Source: Arthrobacter echini (GTDB taxonomy: Bacteria > Actinomycetota > Actinomycetes > Actinomycetales > Micrococcaceae). From it: a stretch of 64,000 bases of DNA. A model generated the notes under the pieces. The model was not told where the DNA came from. It saw only the letters and a list, made by a program, of their open reading frames with translations, and made no database searches. Below are positions 12,689 through 22,300 of this stretch, piece by piece. Both the position numbers and the translations under genes were made by a program. Positions within the stretch are counted from its first letter, which is position 1. Each line of letters opens with the position of its first letter. The stretch is taken from contig NZ_SSWH01000008.1 in the NCBI RefSeq assembly GCF_004803505.1, forward strand, positions 1 to 64,000. The letters run 5' to 3'.

Positions 12689-13825
12689 ATGCGTCCGAGC
12701 ATTCTCTGTATCTCCTTCTCCGACATCCAGGCGGACGCACGCGTCCTGCGCCAGCTCCAGATCCTTTCGGAATTCGGTGACGTGACGACGCTGGGATACG
12801 GAGACAAACCGGTTGCCGCTGTCGATCACCTGCAACTCGATGCCTCACTCCCGTCACTACCGCAGACCGCCTCCGGTGTCGCGCTGCTGGCAGTGCATGC
12901 TTTTCGGAGAGTCGAACTGGCTGCTCCCGCCATGCGGGCATCGCTTCGGCTCACCGCCGGCCGTTCCTTCGATCTGGTGGTCGCCAATGAGGCACGCGCT
13001 CTCCCGCTGGCTCATTCGATTGCCGGCAAGGCTCCGGTGTGGGGCGACATGCACGAGTGGGCCCCCGAGGAGCGCATCCATGTACTGTCATGGAGGCTGC
13101 TCGTGAAACCCTTCATGACCGCGGTCTGCGCTGAGTATCTGCCGCGCTCAGCTGCCATCAGCGTGGTGAACGACTCGATAGCTCGCCTCTACGAGAGGCA
13201 GTTCGGTAGCTCCACTGTGACTGTCCGGAATGCTCGACCCTTCGTGGACCTGCAGCCCAGCGCCGGGCTACCGGGAATCGTCCGGCTGGTGCACAGTGGT
13301 GCAGCCATCCCGGGACGCAACCTCGAGGGGATGATCTCGGCGGCGAGGAAGCTAGGACCGGGCTATACCCTCGACCTCTACCTCGTTCCGGCTCGCGATG
13401 GCGGCAAGTATCTCCGTGTTCTCGAAGGACTGGCTGGAGAGGCGGACAACGTGACCATCCACCCGCCGGTTGCACCTGATGAGCTTCCTGACACCCTGAA
13501 TCAGTACGATGTCGGCGTCTTCAGCCTGCCACCCCGGACCCGTAATCACGCACTGATGCTGCCGAACAAGTTCTTCGACTTCGTTCAGGCGCGCCTCGCG
13601 GTCGTGTTCAGCCCGTCACCCGAGACATCACGGCTGATCAGTGATCACCGCCTCGGCACCATCGCACGTGATTTCTCCGAGGAGGCACTGGTCGATGCGG
13701 TTCGTGGGATGAGCAGGGAGGATATTGAGCGGTTCAAGGCGAATGCGCATGCCGCAGCACGCATTCTCAGTTCTGATGCTGATGAGGCAGTCCAGCGAGG
13801 CCTTCTGCGTCGACTGTTGGACTGA
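12689..13825 (+). CDS. glycosyltransferase (GT-B), paralogue of the gene at 1158
   Basis: A 378-residue GT-B transferase. Its opening, ILCISFSDIQADARVLRQLQ, and donor-domain LPNKFFDFVQARLAVVF align along the whole length with the gene at 1158-2357, so the two arose by duplication. It stands alone on the plus strand between two minus-strand runs and starts at an ATG with no strong ribosome-binding site. Its job is probably a related but distinct glycosidic bond in the same polymer. Confidence 0.8.
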   Translation: MRPSILCISFSDIQADARVLRQLQILSEFGDVTTLGYGDKPVAAVDHLQLDASLPSLPQTASGVALLAVHAFRRVELAAPAMRASLRLTAGRSFDLVVANEARALPLAHSIAGKAPVWGDMHEWAPEERIHVLSWRLLVKPFMTAVCAEYLPRSAAISVVNDSIARLYERQFGSSTVTVRNARPFVDLQPSAGLPGIVRLVHSGAAIPGRNLEGMISAARKLGPGYTLDLYLVPARDGGKYLRVLEGLAGEADNVTIHPPVAPDELPDTLNQYDVGVFSLPPRTRNHALMLPNKFFDFVQARLAVVFSPSPETSRLISDHRLGTIARDFSEEALVDAVRGMSREDIERFKANAHAAARILSSDADEAVQRGLLRRLLD

Positions 13826-13849
13826 CCTCGGCAGAACGCGAATAGACCC

Positions 13850-13866
13850 CGTAGCTGGAAGCTACG
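13850..13866. terminator. short hairpin between convergent glycosyltransferases
   Basis: A 7-bp stem (13850-13856 with 13860-13866) with a 3-base loop overlaps the stop codon of the minus-strand gene and follows the plus-strand stop by 25 bp. No T-run is present, so it is at best a weak terminator. Confidence 0.3.
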
Positions 13867-15013
13867 CGCCGGCGTTGTCGTCGAGTCGAGCAACGACATC
13901 GGCTACGCCATCACCGACCCGCGTGAGCGAGTAGTTGGCTTCGACCCATCGAGCCAGGCGTCGTCTCTCGCTCTCCGGTAACGGCGTCGTGAGGAGACGC
14001 CGCATGGCCGCTGCCACATCGTCTGCATCCCAGTCCGCACTGAGGCCAAGGTCTTCTTCGTCCACGATGTCCCTCAGCGGGCCGACCCCCGCATAGATCA
14101 CCGGAGTCCCGCAGCTGAGGCTGACGAAGGCCTTGGTGGCGAACGCGAAATCGTACCCCTTCGCAGGCCGCACCGATGCCAGCCCGGCAACCGCCCCGCG
14201 CAGCACGCGCGAAAGGAGTTCGCTGCCGACCGTGCCCGGGAACTCGATCCGCCCTGCGGAAGGCGCCGCCCGATCCAGGAGTTCTTCCCGCTCGACGCCT
14301 TGCCCGTACATGAGCAGGCGGACATCCGGGAAGTCGGACATCACCTTCAGGAAGCCGTCGATGAAGACACCCGCACCCTGTATCTCGGACATCGTTCCCG
14401 CATAGACGAAGTACCGGCCCTCGTGGGGCGAGTCTTCCCCTTTTCGGGAGAATTTGAGTGTGTCCACTCCTGTGCCGACATTCACCACTCGCTCAGGATG
14501 ATGCGTGAGGCCCACAACGGCCTCCGAGACTCCGGATGAAACGGTCAGGACATACTCGGCGGCAGAGAGGACATATCGCTCCAGCGTACGAAGCACGAAT
14601 ACGATCGGTCGAGCGACGCCGATCCCCGCAGCGGCAACGGAACTCACATCAGCGGCGAAGTAGACGTAGGGCCGACGACGCACTGCTGTCGCCAACCGGA
14701 CCATCAGCCCGGTCGTGGGCGGTGGTTCGACAATCACGACATCGAACGACGCACCAAAAATCAAGCGGAACAGGAGCGGCACGTCGAAACTGGCGTACTG
14801 GAGGTATCCGCGGACAGCGCCCGTTCTGTCCCGTAGGACGGGCCATCTCCGAACACCTCGGGTTGATCGCTCCGCTCCGCGCGTTCGGGTCGTGTAGACG
14901 ACCACCTCGTGCCCGCGCTTCTCCAATTGGCGGACCATCGCCGCCAACCGGTAGGCGGCGGCCCCGGTCTCGGGCTCGAAGATGCGCGTCGCGACGACGA
15001 TGCGAAGTGCCAC
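13862..15013 (-). CDS. family 4 glycosyltransferase
   Basis: A 383-residue GT4 enzyme with the N-terminal pattern RIFEPETGAAAYRLAAMVRQLEKRGHEV, like WbuB/WcaI-type transferases of surface glycans, and a donor-domain KAFVSLSCGTPVIYAG segment. The start is GTG 15013, 2 bp after the stop of the Gfo/Idh gene. It is last in the operon that makes the diacetamido uronic acid, so it probably transfers that sugar or its partner. The acceptor is unknown. Confidence 0.82.
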   Translation of the reverse strand: MALRIVVATRIFEPETGAAAYRLAAMVRQLEKRGHEVVVYTTRTRGAERSTRGVRRWPVLRDRTGAVRGYLQYASFDVPLLFRLIFGASFDVVIVEPPPTTGLMVRLATAVRRRPYVYFAADVSSVAAAGIGVARPIVFVLRTLERYVLSAAEYVLTVSSGVSEAVVGLTHHPERVVNVGTGVDTLKFSRKGEDSPHEGRYFVYAGTMSEIQGAGVFIDGFLKVMSDFPDVRLLMYGQGVEREELLDRAAPSAGRIEFPGTVGSELLSRVLRGAVAGLASVRPAKGYDFAFATKAFVSLSCGTPVIYAGVGPLRDIVDEEDLGLSADWDADDVAAAMRRLLTTPLPESERRRLARWVEANYSLTRVGDGVADVVARLDDNAGA

Positions 15014-15015
15014 GG

Positions 15016-16002
15016 CTAGAGGTCGCGCACGACGCCGTCGCGTGCCGCCTCGATGATCGCCTCGGCCACGCGCAGCGTGTTCAGCCCCTCGTGCATGGTC
15101 ACCGTGTTGTCGGCGACACCGAGCGCTGCGTCGCGGAACGCCTCGAGTTCGGAGCGCAGGGGTTCCCTCTTCGTCAGAGCCAGCCGCGTGATGTTGCCCT
15201 CGGAGACTCCCCTGAAGTTGGAGACGGCTTCCCACTCCGTGGTGAACGTCCCGTTCTCGTAGAACGTGAGGTCAGCGGTGAGCGTGTCCGCGACGAAGGC
15301 GCCCTTCTCCCCGGTGACGACGGTGAGTCGTTCCTTCATGGGCGAGAGCCAGTTGACCAGATGGCTGGTGATGACGCCGTTCTCAAGCTGACACGACGCA
15401 GTGACCATGTCCTCGTGCGGGCGACCGGATCGGGTACTGGTCCGCGCCGATACCGAGGCGAAAGGCGATTGCGCCAGCCAGGAGGTCAGATCGATGTCGT
15501 GCGTCCCGAGGTCCTTGACCACGCCGACGTCGGCGATCCTGGCCGGGAACGGTCCCTGCCGTCGGGTGGCGATCTGGTACACCTCGCCGAGATCGCCTGC
15601 GGCGATGCGGCTCCGCAATGATTGCAGCGCGGGATTGAAGCGCTCGATGTGCCCCACAGCGCCGACCAGTCCGGCACTCTCGAAGGCGTCCACCAGATTC
15701 AGACCCGCGTCGACGGTATCCGCGATGGGCTTCTCGACCAGGGTGTGCACGCCTGCGGCTGCCAAGGCGAGCCCGACACTCTCGTGCAGACCGGTGGGCA
15801 CCGCGCACACGGCCAGGTCGAGGCCCTGCTCGATGAGCTCGTCGATGGAACCACAGAGCGGGAGACCACCGGCGGCTCCGTGGGGGTCACCGTAGGCGTC
15901 CCCCACCGCGACGAGCTCGAGGCCCTCCACCTCCCGTATCGCCCTGGCGTGGTTCCGCCCCATCATCCCCAGCCCGATGAGACCGACTCTGAGCTCAGCC
16001 AC
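15016..16002 (-). CDS. Gfo/Idh/MocA oxidoreductase, WbpB/WlbA-like
   Basis: A 328-residue NAD-dependent sugar oxidoreductase. It has a Rossmann GLGMMGRNH motif near residue 11, the family lysine in LVEKPIA near residue 90, and GHIERFNPA, which is characteristic of the WbpB/WlbA group that oxidises C3 of UDP-GlcNAc uronic acid. The next gene upstream is a matching aminotransferase (3 bp gap), and a nucleotide-sugar 6-dehydrogenase and acetyltransferase complete the set. Role by family and context: formation of the 3-keto intermediate of UDP-2,3-diacetamido-2,3-dideoxyglucuronate. Confidence 0.85.
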   Translation of the reverse strand: MAELRVGLIGLGMMGRNHARAIREVEGLELVAVGDAYGDPHGAAGGLPLCGSIDELIEQGLDLAVCAVPTGLHESVGLALAAAGVHTLVEKPIADTVDAGLNLVDAFESAGLVGAVGHIERFNPALQSLRSRIAAGDLGEVYQIATRRQGPFPARIADVGVVKDLGTHDIDLTSWLAQSPFASVSARTSTRSGRPHEDMVTASCQLENGVITSHLVNWLSPMKERLTVVTGEKGAFVADTLTADLTFYENGTFTTEWEAVSNFRGVSEGNITRLALTKREPLRSELEAFRDAALGVADNTVTMHEGLNTLRVAEAIIEAARDGVVRDL

Positions 16003-16005
16003 CGG

Positions 16006-17097
16006 TCATGCACCAGCCTTGGCCAGGGCATTGACGGCCGTCACGATCCGGTCGAGGTCCTCGGTGTCGAGCGACGGGTGGACGGGCAGGGACAACACCT
16101 CCCGCGCTGCGATCTCCGTATTGGGAAGATCCTCCTTCCGGTCGAAGGAGGGCAGCCGGTGATTGGGGATCGGGTAGTAGACGCCGGAGCCGATGTTGTA
16201 CTCGTCCTTCAGGGCAGCGGCGAAACCGTCCCGGTCCTCTTCCACCCGGACGGTGTACTGGTGGTACACGTGCACCGCGGCCTCGGCCACGGCGGGCGGC
16301 ACCACACCCTGGATGTTCTCGGTGAGGAAGGCTGCGTTGGACTGGCGCTGCGCCGTCCATCCGCCCACCTTGGTCAGCTGGACCCGGCCGATCGCGGCGT
16401 GGAGATTCGTCATGCGCGCGTTGAAGCCCACCAGCTCGTTCTCGTACTGGCGCTCCATGCCCTGGTTCCGCAGCAGGCGCAGGCGTCGCTCGATGCCCGC
16501 GTCCCCCGTGGAGACCATGCCACCTTCACCGGAGGTCATGTTCTTCGTCGGGTAGAGGGAGAACATGGCGAAGTCACCGAACGTGCCGACCTGCTGCCCG
16601 TCGAAGGAGGCTCCGTGCGCCTGGGCTGCATCCTCGAACAGCGCTATCCCACGTTGATCGGCGAGTGCCCGGAAGGCAGTGAGATCCGCCGGATGTCCGT
16701 ACAGGTGCACGGGCATGATGCCCCTGGTCCGCTCGGTGATCAGACTTCCCACATGATCGACGTCGAGGCAGTAGTGGTCGAGCTCGATGTCCGCGAAGAC
16801 GGGTGTAGCGCCCGTGAGGGCAACGGAGTTCGCGGTCGCCGCGAACGTGAACGACGGGACGATGACCTCATCGCCCGGACCGATACCCGCGGCGAGGAGC
16901 CCCAGGTGGAGTCCGGCAGTGCCGGAGTTGACCGCGACGGCCCCACGGCCGTCGAGGAGCACGTCCGAGAACTCCTTCTCGAACTCCGCCACCTCGGCAC
17001 CCTGCGCCAGCATCCCCGAGACCAGTACGGCATCGACCGCGGCGCGCTCCTCGTCGCCGACGATCGGCTTCGCTGCCGGGATGAATTCGTTGCTCAT
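16006..17097 (-). CDS. DegT/DnrJ/EryC1 aminotransferase, WbpE/WlbC-like
   Basis: A 363-residue PLP-dependent sugar aminotransferase. The PLP lysine lies in SLYPTKNMTSGEGGM, and FEDAAQAHGA contains the pyridoxal-ring aspartate. Family members in wbp/wlb clusters aminate the 3-keto sugar nucleotide with glutamate as donor. The start ATG overlaps the acetyltransferase stop as ATGA (17094-17097), so the two are translationally coupled. Together with its neighbours it supports a 3-amino uronic acid product. Confidence 0.88.
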   Translation of the reverse strand: MSNEFIPAAKPIVGDEERAAVDAVLVSGMLAQGAEVAEFEKEFSDVLLDGRGAVAVNSGTAGLHLGLLAAGIGPGDEVIVPSFTFAATANSVALTGATPVFADIELDHYCLDVDHVGSLITERTRGIMPVHLYGHPADLTAFRALADQRGIALFEDAAQAHGASFDGQQVGTFGDFAMFSLYPTKNMTSGEGGMVSTGDAGIERRLRLLRNQGMERQYENELVGFNARMTNLHAAIGRVQLTKVGGWTAQRQSNAAFLTENIQGVVPPAVAEAAVHVYHQYTVRVEEDRDGFAAALKDEYNIGSGVYYPIPNHRLPSFDRKEDLPNTEIAAREVLSLPVHPSLDTEDLDRIVTAVNALAKAGA

Positions 17098-17690
17098 GCC
17101 TCTACTCCTAGTGGTGTCAGGTGTCCGTTCGATTCCTCGTACCGCTCGGCCGTCTCGGGGCAGACCCAGACGCCGTCGTCGTCGCGCAGTGGGTGTCCGG
17201 CACGACCGACCCAGCCAACGCGTCTGGCCGGTACCCCCGCGACCAGCGCGAAGGGCGGAACATCCTTCGTGACCACGGCCCCTGCGGCCACCGTGGACCA
17301 GGCCCCGATCGTCACGGGGGCGACGCAGACGGCGCGAGCGCCGACGGCCGCCCCCTGCTCCACGGTCACGCCGACCGGCTCCCAGTCGTCCGAACTCTTC
17401 AGGGCGCCATCCGGCGTGATGGAACGGGGGTACGTGTCGTTCGTCAGGACGACGGCGGGACCGATGAAGACCCCTTCCCCCAGGACGGCCGGTTCGTACA
17501 CCAGGGCGTAGTTCTGGATCTTCGAGTTGGTCCCGACCGTGACACCGGTGCCCACGTAGGCCCCGCGCCCGACGATGCAGTTCTCGCCCAGGTGGGCGTC
17601 CTCACGGACCTGGGCGAGATGCCAGATCTTGGACCCCTGTCCGATGACGGCCTGCGGTGAGACGTCCGCCGTCTCAGCGATGTAGCTCAC
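17094..17690 (-). CDS. sugar N-acetyltransferase, left-handed beta-helix (WbpD/WlbB-like)
   Basis: A 198-residue hexapeptide-repeat acyltransferase. Repeated turns such as IGQGSKIWHL, VGRGAYVGTG and IGPAVVLTND form a left-handed beta-helix, the fold of WbpD/WlbB enzymes that acetylate the new 3-amino group from acetyl-CoA. Such enzymes act as trimers in the cytoplasm. The partner aminotransferase overlaps by 4 bp. A 74-bp gap separates it from the dehydrogenase upstream. Confidence 0.88.
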   Translation of the reverse strand: MSYIAETADVSPQAVIGQGSKIWHLAQVREDAHLGENCIVGRGAYVGTGVTVGTNSKIQNYALVYEPAVLGEGVFIGPAVVLTNDTYPRSITPDGALKSSDDWEPVGVTVEQGAAVGARAVCVAPVTIGAWSTVAAGAVVTKDVPPFALVAGVPARRVGWVGRAGHPLRDDDGVWVCPETAERYEESNGHLTPLGVEA

Positions 17691-17764
17691 GGTGAATCGC
17701 TTTCTCTCGACGGGCTGCGTGGAAGGGCGCGGTGACGCTGTCGAAGCCGAGAAGTCTCACTCGA

Positions 17765-19054
17765 TCAGGCCTTGCCGATGACGCGGTAGTCCACGTCGGC
17801 CCACTTCTCGGGGCTACTGACCCGGCGTCCGTCGATGAACACCTTGATCCCCGGCAGATCGGCGGAGGACAGTTCCGCGTACTCCGGGTGGTTGGCCTGC
17901 ACCACGGCGGCATCGACCGGTTCGCCCAGCTGGTAGGGCGTGAAACCGAGCTTCGTCAGTTCCTCGTCGGTGTACATCGGATCGTGCACCATCGTGACCG
18001 CGCCGCGTGAGGTGAGGGCTTCGACGGCAGCGAAGACGCCCGAGAACGCCGTCTCCTTGACGCCCCCGCGGTACGCGGCGCCGAGCACGACCACTTTCGC
18101 TCCCTCGAGGTCTCCGTACACACCCTCGAGGAGACCGATCGTGTAATCGGGCATGCCCGCATTGGCCTCCCGTGCGGCCCGCACCACGGTCGCTGCGGGG
18201 TCGTTCCAGAGATACAGCCGCGGATAGACGGGGATGCAGTGACCGCCCACCGCTATCCCGGGCTGGTGGATGTGGCTGTAGGGCTGGGAGTTCGACGCCT
18301 CGATCACCTGGTAGATGTCGATACCGACGGTCGAGGCGTACCGGGCGAACTGATTGGCCAGCCCGATGTTCACGTCGCGATAGGTCGTCTCGGCCAGTTT
18401 GGCCAGCTCCGACGCCTCGGCCGCGCCCAGATCCCAGACGCCGTTCCCGCGCGGCAGATCGGGGCGCTCGTCGAAGTCGAGGACGGACGTGTAGAACTCG
18501 ACGGCGCGCTCTGCTCCGGCGGGGGTGAGACCACCGACGAGCTTCGGGTACTTGCGCAGATCCTCGAAGACCCTACCGGTCAGCACGCGCTCCGGGGAGA
18601 ACACGAGGTGGAAGTCCTGCCCCTCCACGAGTCCGCTGCCCGATTCGAGGGCGGGCTTCCAGCGGTCCCGTGTGGTCCCCACGGGGAGCGTGGTCTCGTA
18701 GGACACGAGGGTGCCGGGTGTGAGGTGCCTGGCGAGTTCGGCTGTCGCCGCGTCCATCCACCCGAAGTCGGGCTGGGCCTCTGCATCGACGAAGAGGGGA
18801 ACCACCAGGACGACGGCGTCCGCCCCCGGTACGGCGTCAGCGTAGTCAGTCGTGGCGCGGAGCTTTCCTGCCGGCACCAGCTCCGAGAGCTTCTCCTGAA
18901 GATGGGCTTCACCCGGGAACGGCTCACGCGCGTCGTTGACGGTCGCCACCACGGTCTCGTTCACGTCGACGCCCACCACCTCGTGGCCCTTCGAGGCGAA
19001 CTGCACCGCCAGCGGCAGGCCGATCTTGCCCAGGGCTATGACAGCAATTTTCAC
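17765..19054 (-). CDS. UDP-sugar 6-dehydrogenase (WbpA/UDP-GlcNAc or ManNAc type)
   Basis: A 429-residue NAD-dependent enzyme that oxidises C6 of a UDP-N-acetylhexosamine to the uronic acid in two steps. It has an N-terminal Rossmann domain (ALGKIGLPLA), the catalytic cysteine in GGHCIPVYP near residue 260, and a C-terminal UDP-binding domain. The start is GTG 19054, with AAAGGTG about 9 bases upstream. It heads the operon with the acetyltransferase, aminotransferase and oxidoreductase, which points to UDP-GlcNAc as substrate as for WbpA. The GlcNAc/ManNAc choice is not proven by sequence. Confidence 0.87.
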   Translation of the reverse strand: MKIAVIALGKIGLPLAVQFASKGHEVVGVDVNETVVATVNDAREPFPGEAHLQEKLSELVPAGKLRATTDYADAVPGADAVVLVVPLFVDAEAQPDFGWMDAATAELARHLTPGTLVSYETTLPVGTTRDRWKPALESGSGLVEGQDFHLVFSPERVLTGRVFEDLRKYPKLVGGLTPAGAERAVEFYTSVLDFDERPDLPRGNGVWDLGAAEASELAKLAETTYRDVNIGLANQFARYASTVGIDIYQVIEASNSQPYSHIHQPGIAVGGHCIPVYPRLYLWNDPAATVVRAAREANAGMPDYTIGLLEGVYGDLEGAKVVVLGAAYRGGVKETAFSGVFAAVEALTSRGAVTMVHDPMYTDEELTKLGFTPYQLGEPVDAAVVQANHPEYAELSSADLPGIKVFIDGRRVSSPEKWADVDYRVIGKA

Positions 19055-19080
19055 GTAGGAGCACCTTTTCGTCTTCAGTG

Positions 19081-19101
19081 TTCCGCCCGGACGCGGCGGA
19101 A
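19081..19101 (-). other. hairpin in the leader of the dehydrogenase operon
   Basis: A 7-bp perfect stem (19081-19087 with 19095-19101, loop of 7) lies 27 bp upstream of the GTG start at 19054 and would sit in the 5' leader. The surrounding 250-bp divergent gap shows no promoter that I can call with confidence. Confidence 0.3.
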
Positions 19102-19304
19102 TAGTCCGTACCAGCGTATAGGCAATCACGGTCACCACCGTGCGCGGTATCGGGGTGAGCCTGCTGCACCAGATGTGGCGCGATCACCGCTCGCGCGGCG
19201 TCGTCGCGCACCGCGGGGATTTGTCCACATGAGCTGCGGGGGCACTGCAGCCGCGGACCCGACCACCCTACCGTCGACATGAACACAACCGGACAGGAGG
19301 TCCT

Positions 19305-22300
19305 GTGGATCGACACGTCACCGTCGTGAACGCGCCCGGATCGGCGTCCCCCACCCGGGAGATCGTCATCGACACCGAGGTACTGCGCACGGGCGATGCT
19401 CTTGCCGACCGTCTCGCGGGCGCGGGCCACACTCCTCCCTTCACCGTGAACGGGGCGCAGCTGAGGTCCCTGGCCCGGGTCTCGGATGACGTGCAGGACG
19501 GCGCGGTCATCGTGTGCGGAGTCGAGCCGGCTCCACCCGGACACCAGCGGCTCCCCCACCTGGTGTTCGTCGTCCGCTCCGGACCGGACGCGGGGCAGGT
19601 GATCCCCCTGACCCGTGGCAGCTACAGCATCGGTCGTGCCGAGAGCGACATCGTGGTCGCAGATCCAGCCATGTCCCGCCACCAGGCGCTCCTCAGGGTG
19701 GGCGAGCACGCGATAGAGCTGGAGGATCTGGATTCGGCGAACGGGACGTTCGTCGACGGCGAGCGCATCACGACGGCGGCCGTCTCCGTGGCGCAGACAC
19801 TCCGATTCGGTGAGAGCGGGTGCAGCATCGAACTGGCCGACGGCGCCGAGTGGGCCCCAGGTCCTCACGATGTCCTGACACCTCTCGCCCTCGGTCTCGA
19901 CGTGCCCGCACGACCGTCCCGGATCCTCGTTCTCACGGCCTTTCTTCCGCTGCTCCTCGGCGTCGTCCTGGCCCTGACCACCGGGATGTGGTTCTTCCTC
20001 GCCTTCAGCGCCCTGTCCGCTGTGACCGGGATGGTCCCGCTGCTGACCTACCGCCGCACTGCTCGGGTCTTCGCCCGACGAGTGTCCGACGCCGCGGAGC
20101 AGGACCGAGTGCGCCGTACCGGGGCTGTCCCTGATCCGGGCCAGACCGCCCTGGACGCGCTTCGATGCGGCGCCGACCTGCATCGCGGACCCTGCGGAAC
20201 CTCGGGCGAACAGCCTGCATCGACGCTCGCGCTGCTGCGCCTCGGGCTGGCGCGGCAGCCGGCGCACCTGTCGGTAGCGCGGGCCGAACCGGCCTTCACC
20301 CCGCCCCTGCTGCCACCGGTCCCGCTTCTGGTGCCGTGCTCGGCCCACGACGACGACGCCGCTCCGAGGACCGTCACGATCACCGGTGGCGCGGGAGCCG
20401 TCCGGGCTCTTGCGCATGCTCTCCTCCTGCAGTTGGCCCACCCCGGCGCGGCTTCACCCCCTGTGCTGTGCTGGGGCGGGATCGGCGACGTGCCGCAGAA
20501 CGCCCGGTTCCTGCCGAACGTGCGGCTCACCCATGACCCGAACGTGCTCGGCTCGCACGTGTGCCGTCCGACGCTCGTGCTCGTCCTCCAGTTCTCGGAG
20601 GATCTTCCCGATCTTGGTGCGGCGCCCGAGGTCTGCGTCGTGCGGTTCCTCGCCGGCGACGAGGCGACGCCGATCGTCCCCGCCGCCGGGGACCGGATCA
20701 TGATCCGCTCCGGCTCCGCACGAGCCCGCATCGACGGTGCGGAGTACGACCTCAGCGTCGATGGTGTCTCTCCCCGGGCCTTCGAGCGGACCGCCCGCCT
20801 GATCGCCCGATCGGTGACACCGGGAACAGCACCACGGGCGCGGGAGGCCGCAGGCGCACTCCCGCCATCGGCCTCCCTGTGGTCCGAGGCGATCACACCG
20901 CGGACTCTTGCGGCAACGGCGGCGCAGCAGTGGGCGAGCGCCCCACCGGACCACCCCGTCGCCCGGCTCGGGCAGGACTCCGGCGGCGGGTTGTCACTGG
21001 ATCTCGTGAAGGACGGACCCCACCTCCTGGTCGCCGGGACCACGGGCTCCGGGAAGTCGGAATTCCTCAGGACTCTCGTCCTCGGACTCGCCATGAGTCA
21101 GCCACCACACCTGCTGACCATGCTGCTGATCGACTACAAGGGAGGCTCCGGGCTTGCCGCTCTGGCCGCTCTGCCACACTGCGTCGGAGCCCTGACGGAT
21201 CTCTCGTCGGAGTCCACCGCGCGTGCCCTGACCTCGTTACGTGCAGAACTCCGACGTCGGGAAGGCCTGTGCGCCGATCACGGGGTCTCCGACCTGGGCG
21301 AACTGCGTGTTCATGCAGCAGCGGCCTGCCCTCCGCGGCTCGTGGTCGTCATCGACGAGTTCAGGATGCTGAGCGAGGACGTTCCCACCGCCGTCCAGGA
21401 GCTTCTCAAGATCGCGGCCCTCGGGCGCTCCCTCGGTGTTCATCTGGTGCTGGCCACGCAGCGCGCGCAGGGCGCCGTCACGCCTGAGCTGCGGGCCAAC
21501 ATCACGTCCGCGGTGCTGCTGCGGGTGCAGACCGCAATGGAGTCCCATGATCTCCTCGGCTCGGGGGCGGCTGCGGAGATCGAAGTCGATTCGCCGGGCA
21601 GGGCCTACCTGCGCCGCGGTGGAGAGGCCCCGGTCGCCTTCCAGGTCGCTTCCTCCTCCACCCTCCCGGACCGCTCCACATCCATCGGATGGCAGGACCT
21701 CGCCGCGTATCTCGAAGGAGAAGCTCCGGTCCTGCCGGCCGGCGGTGACGGCGAACCCGACGGGCACCTCGACAGATCCGACGCCACCCCCGCTGCAGGG
21801 GTCCTCGATGCAGCTGTCGCAGCTCTCGGTGTTGCTGCAGGAAACACGCGACGGGTGTGCCTCCGACCGGTCCTGCCTCCGCTCCCCACGCAGCTGAGCG
21901 AGGCGGGAACGTCCGGAGTCTCCCCGGTACCTCTTCCCGGGGGTCTCCCTGGCCGGGCACCGCTCGAGGGCACGGTACCCCTGGGAATCGCCGACTACCC
22001 CGAGGCGCAGGACCAGCGCCTGCTCCGGTGGAGTCCCAGGGCCCACTCGCATCTCGCCCTGGTGGGCCTGGTGGGCAGCGGAGCTGCTGCGGCTCTGGTC
22101 TCCGTGGTGACACGTCTGCCGGGTACCGATCCCGATGTTCATCTGTACGTCCTGGACGGTGACGGAACACTGGCGGCGTGGGCCGCCGCAGGCAGTCCCC
22201 AGCTGGGGGCCTATGTGCGCTCCGACGAGATACGCCGTGCTGCCCGTGTCCTCGACCGTCTGGCGTCCCGTCCTCCGTGGGACGCGAGCACTCCGACCCA

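Noticed and set aside
15622-17511. 629-codon plus-strand open frame
   Set aside because: It lies opposite the Gfo/Idh, aminotransferase and acetyltransferase genes, which have clear motifs; long antisense frames are common in GC-rich DNA.
13862-19054. UDP-GlcNAc 2-epimerase (WbpI) completing the mannuronate route
   Set aside because: No gene in the window has that fold; only the path to the glucuronate form is supported.
18924-20441. 505-codon minus-strand open frame
   Set aside because: It crosses the dehydrogenase start and the EssC-like gene in other frames and shows no homology or ribosome-binding site.
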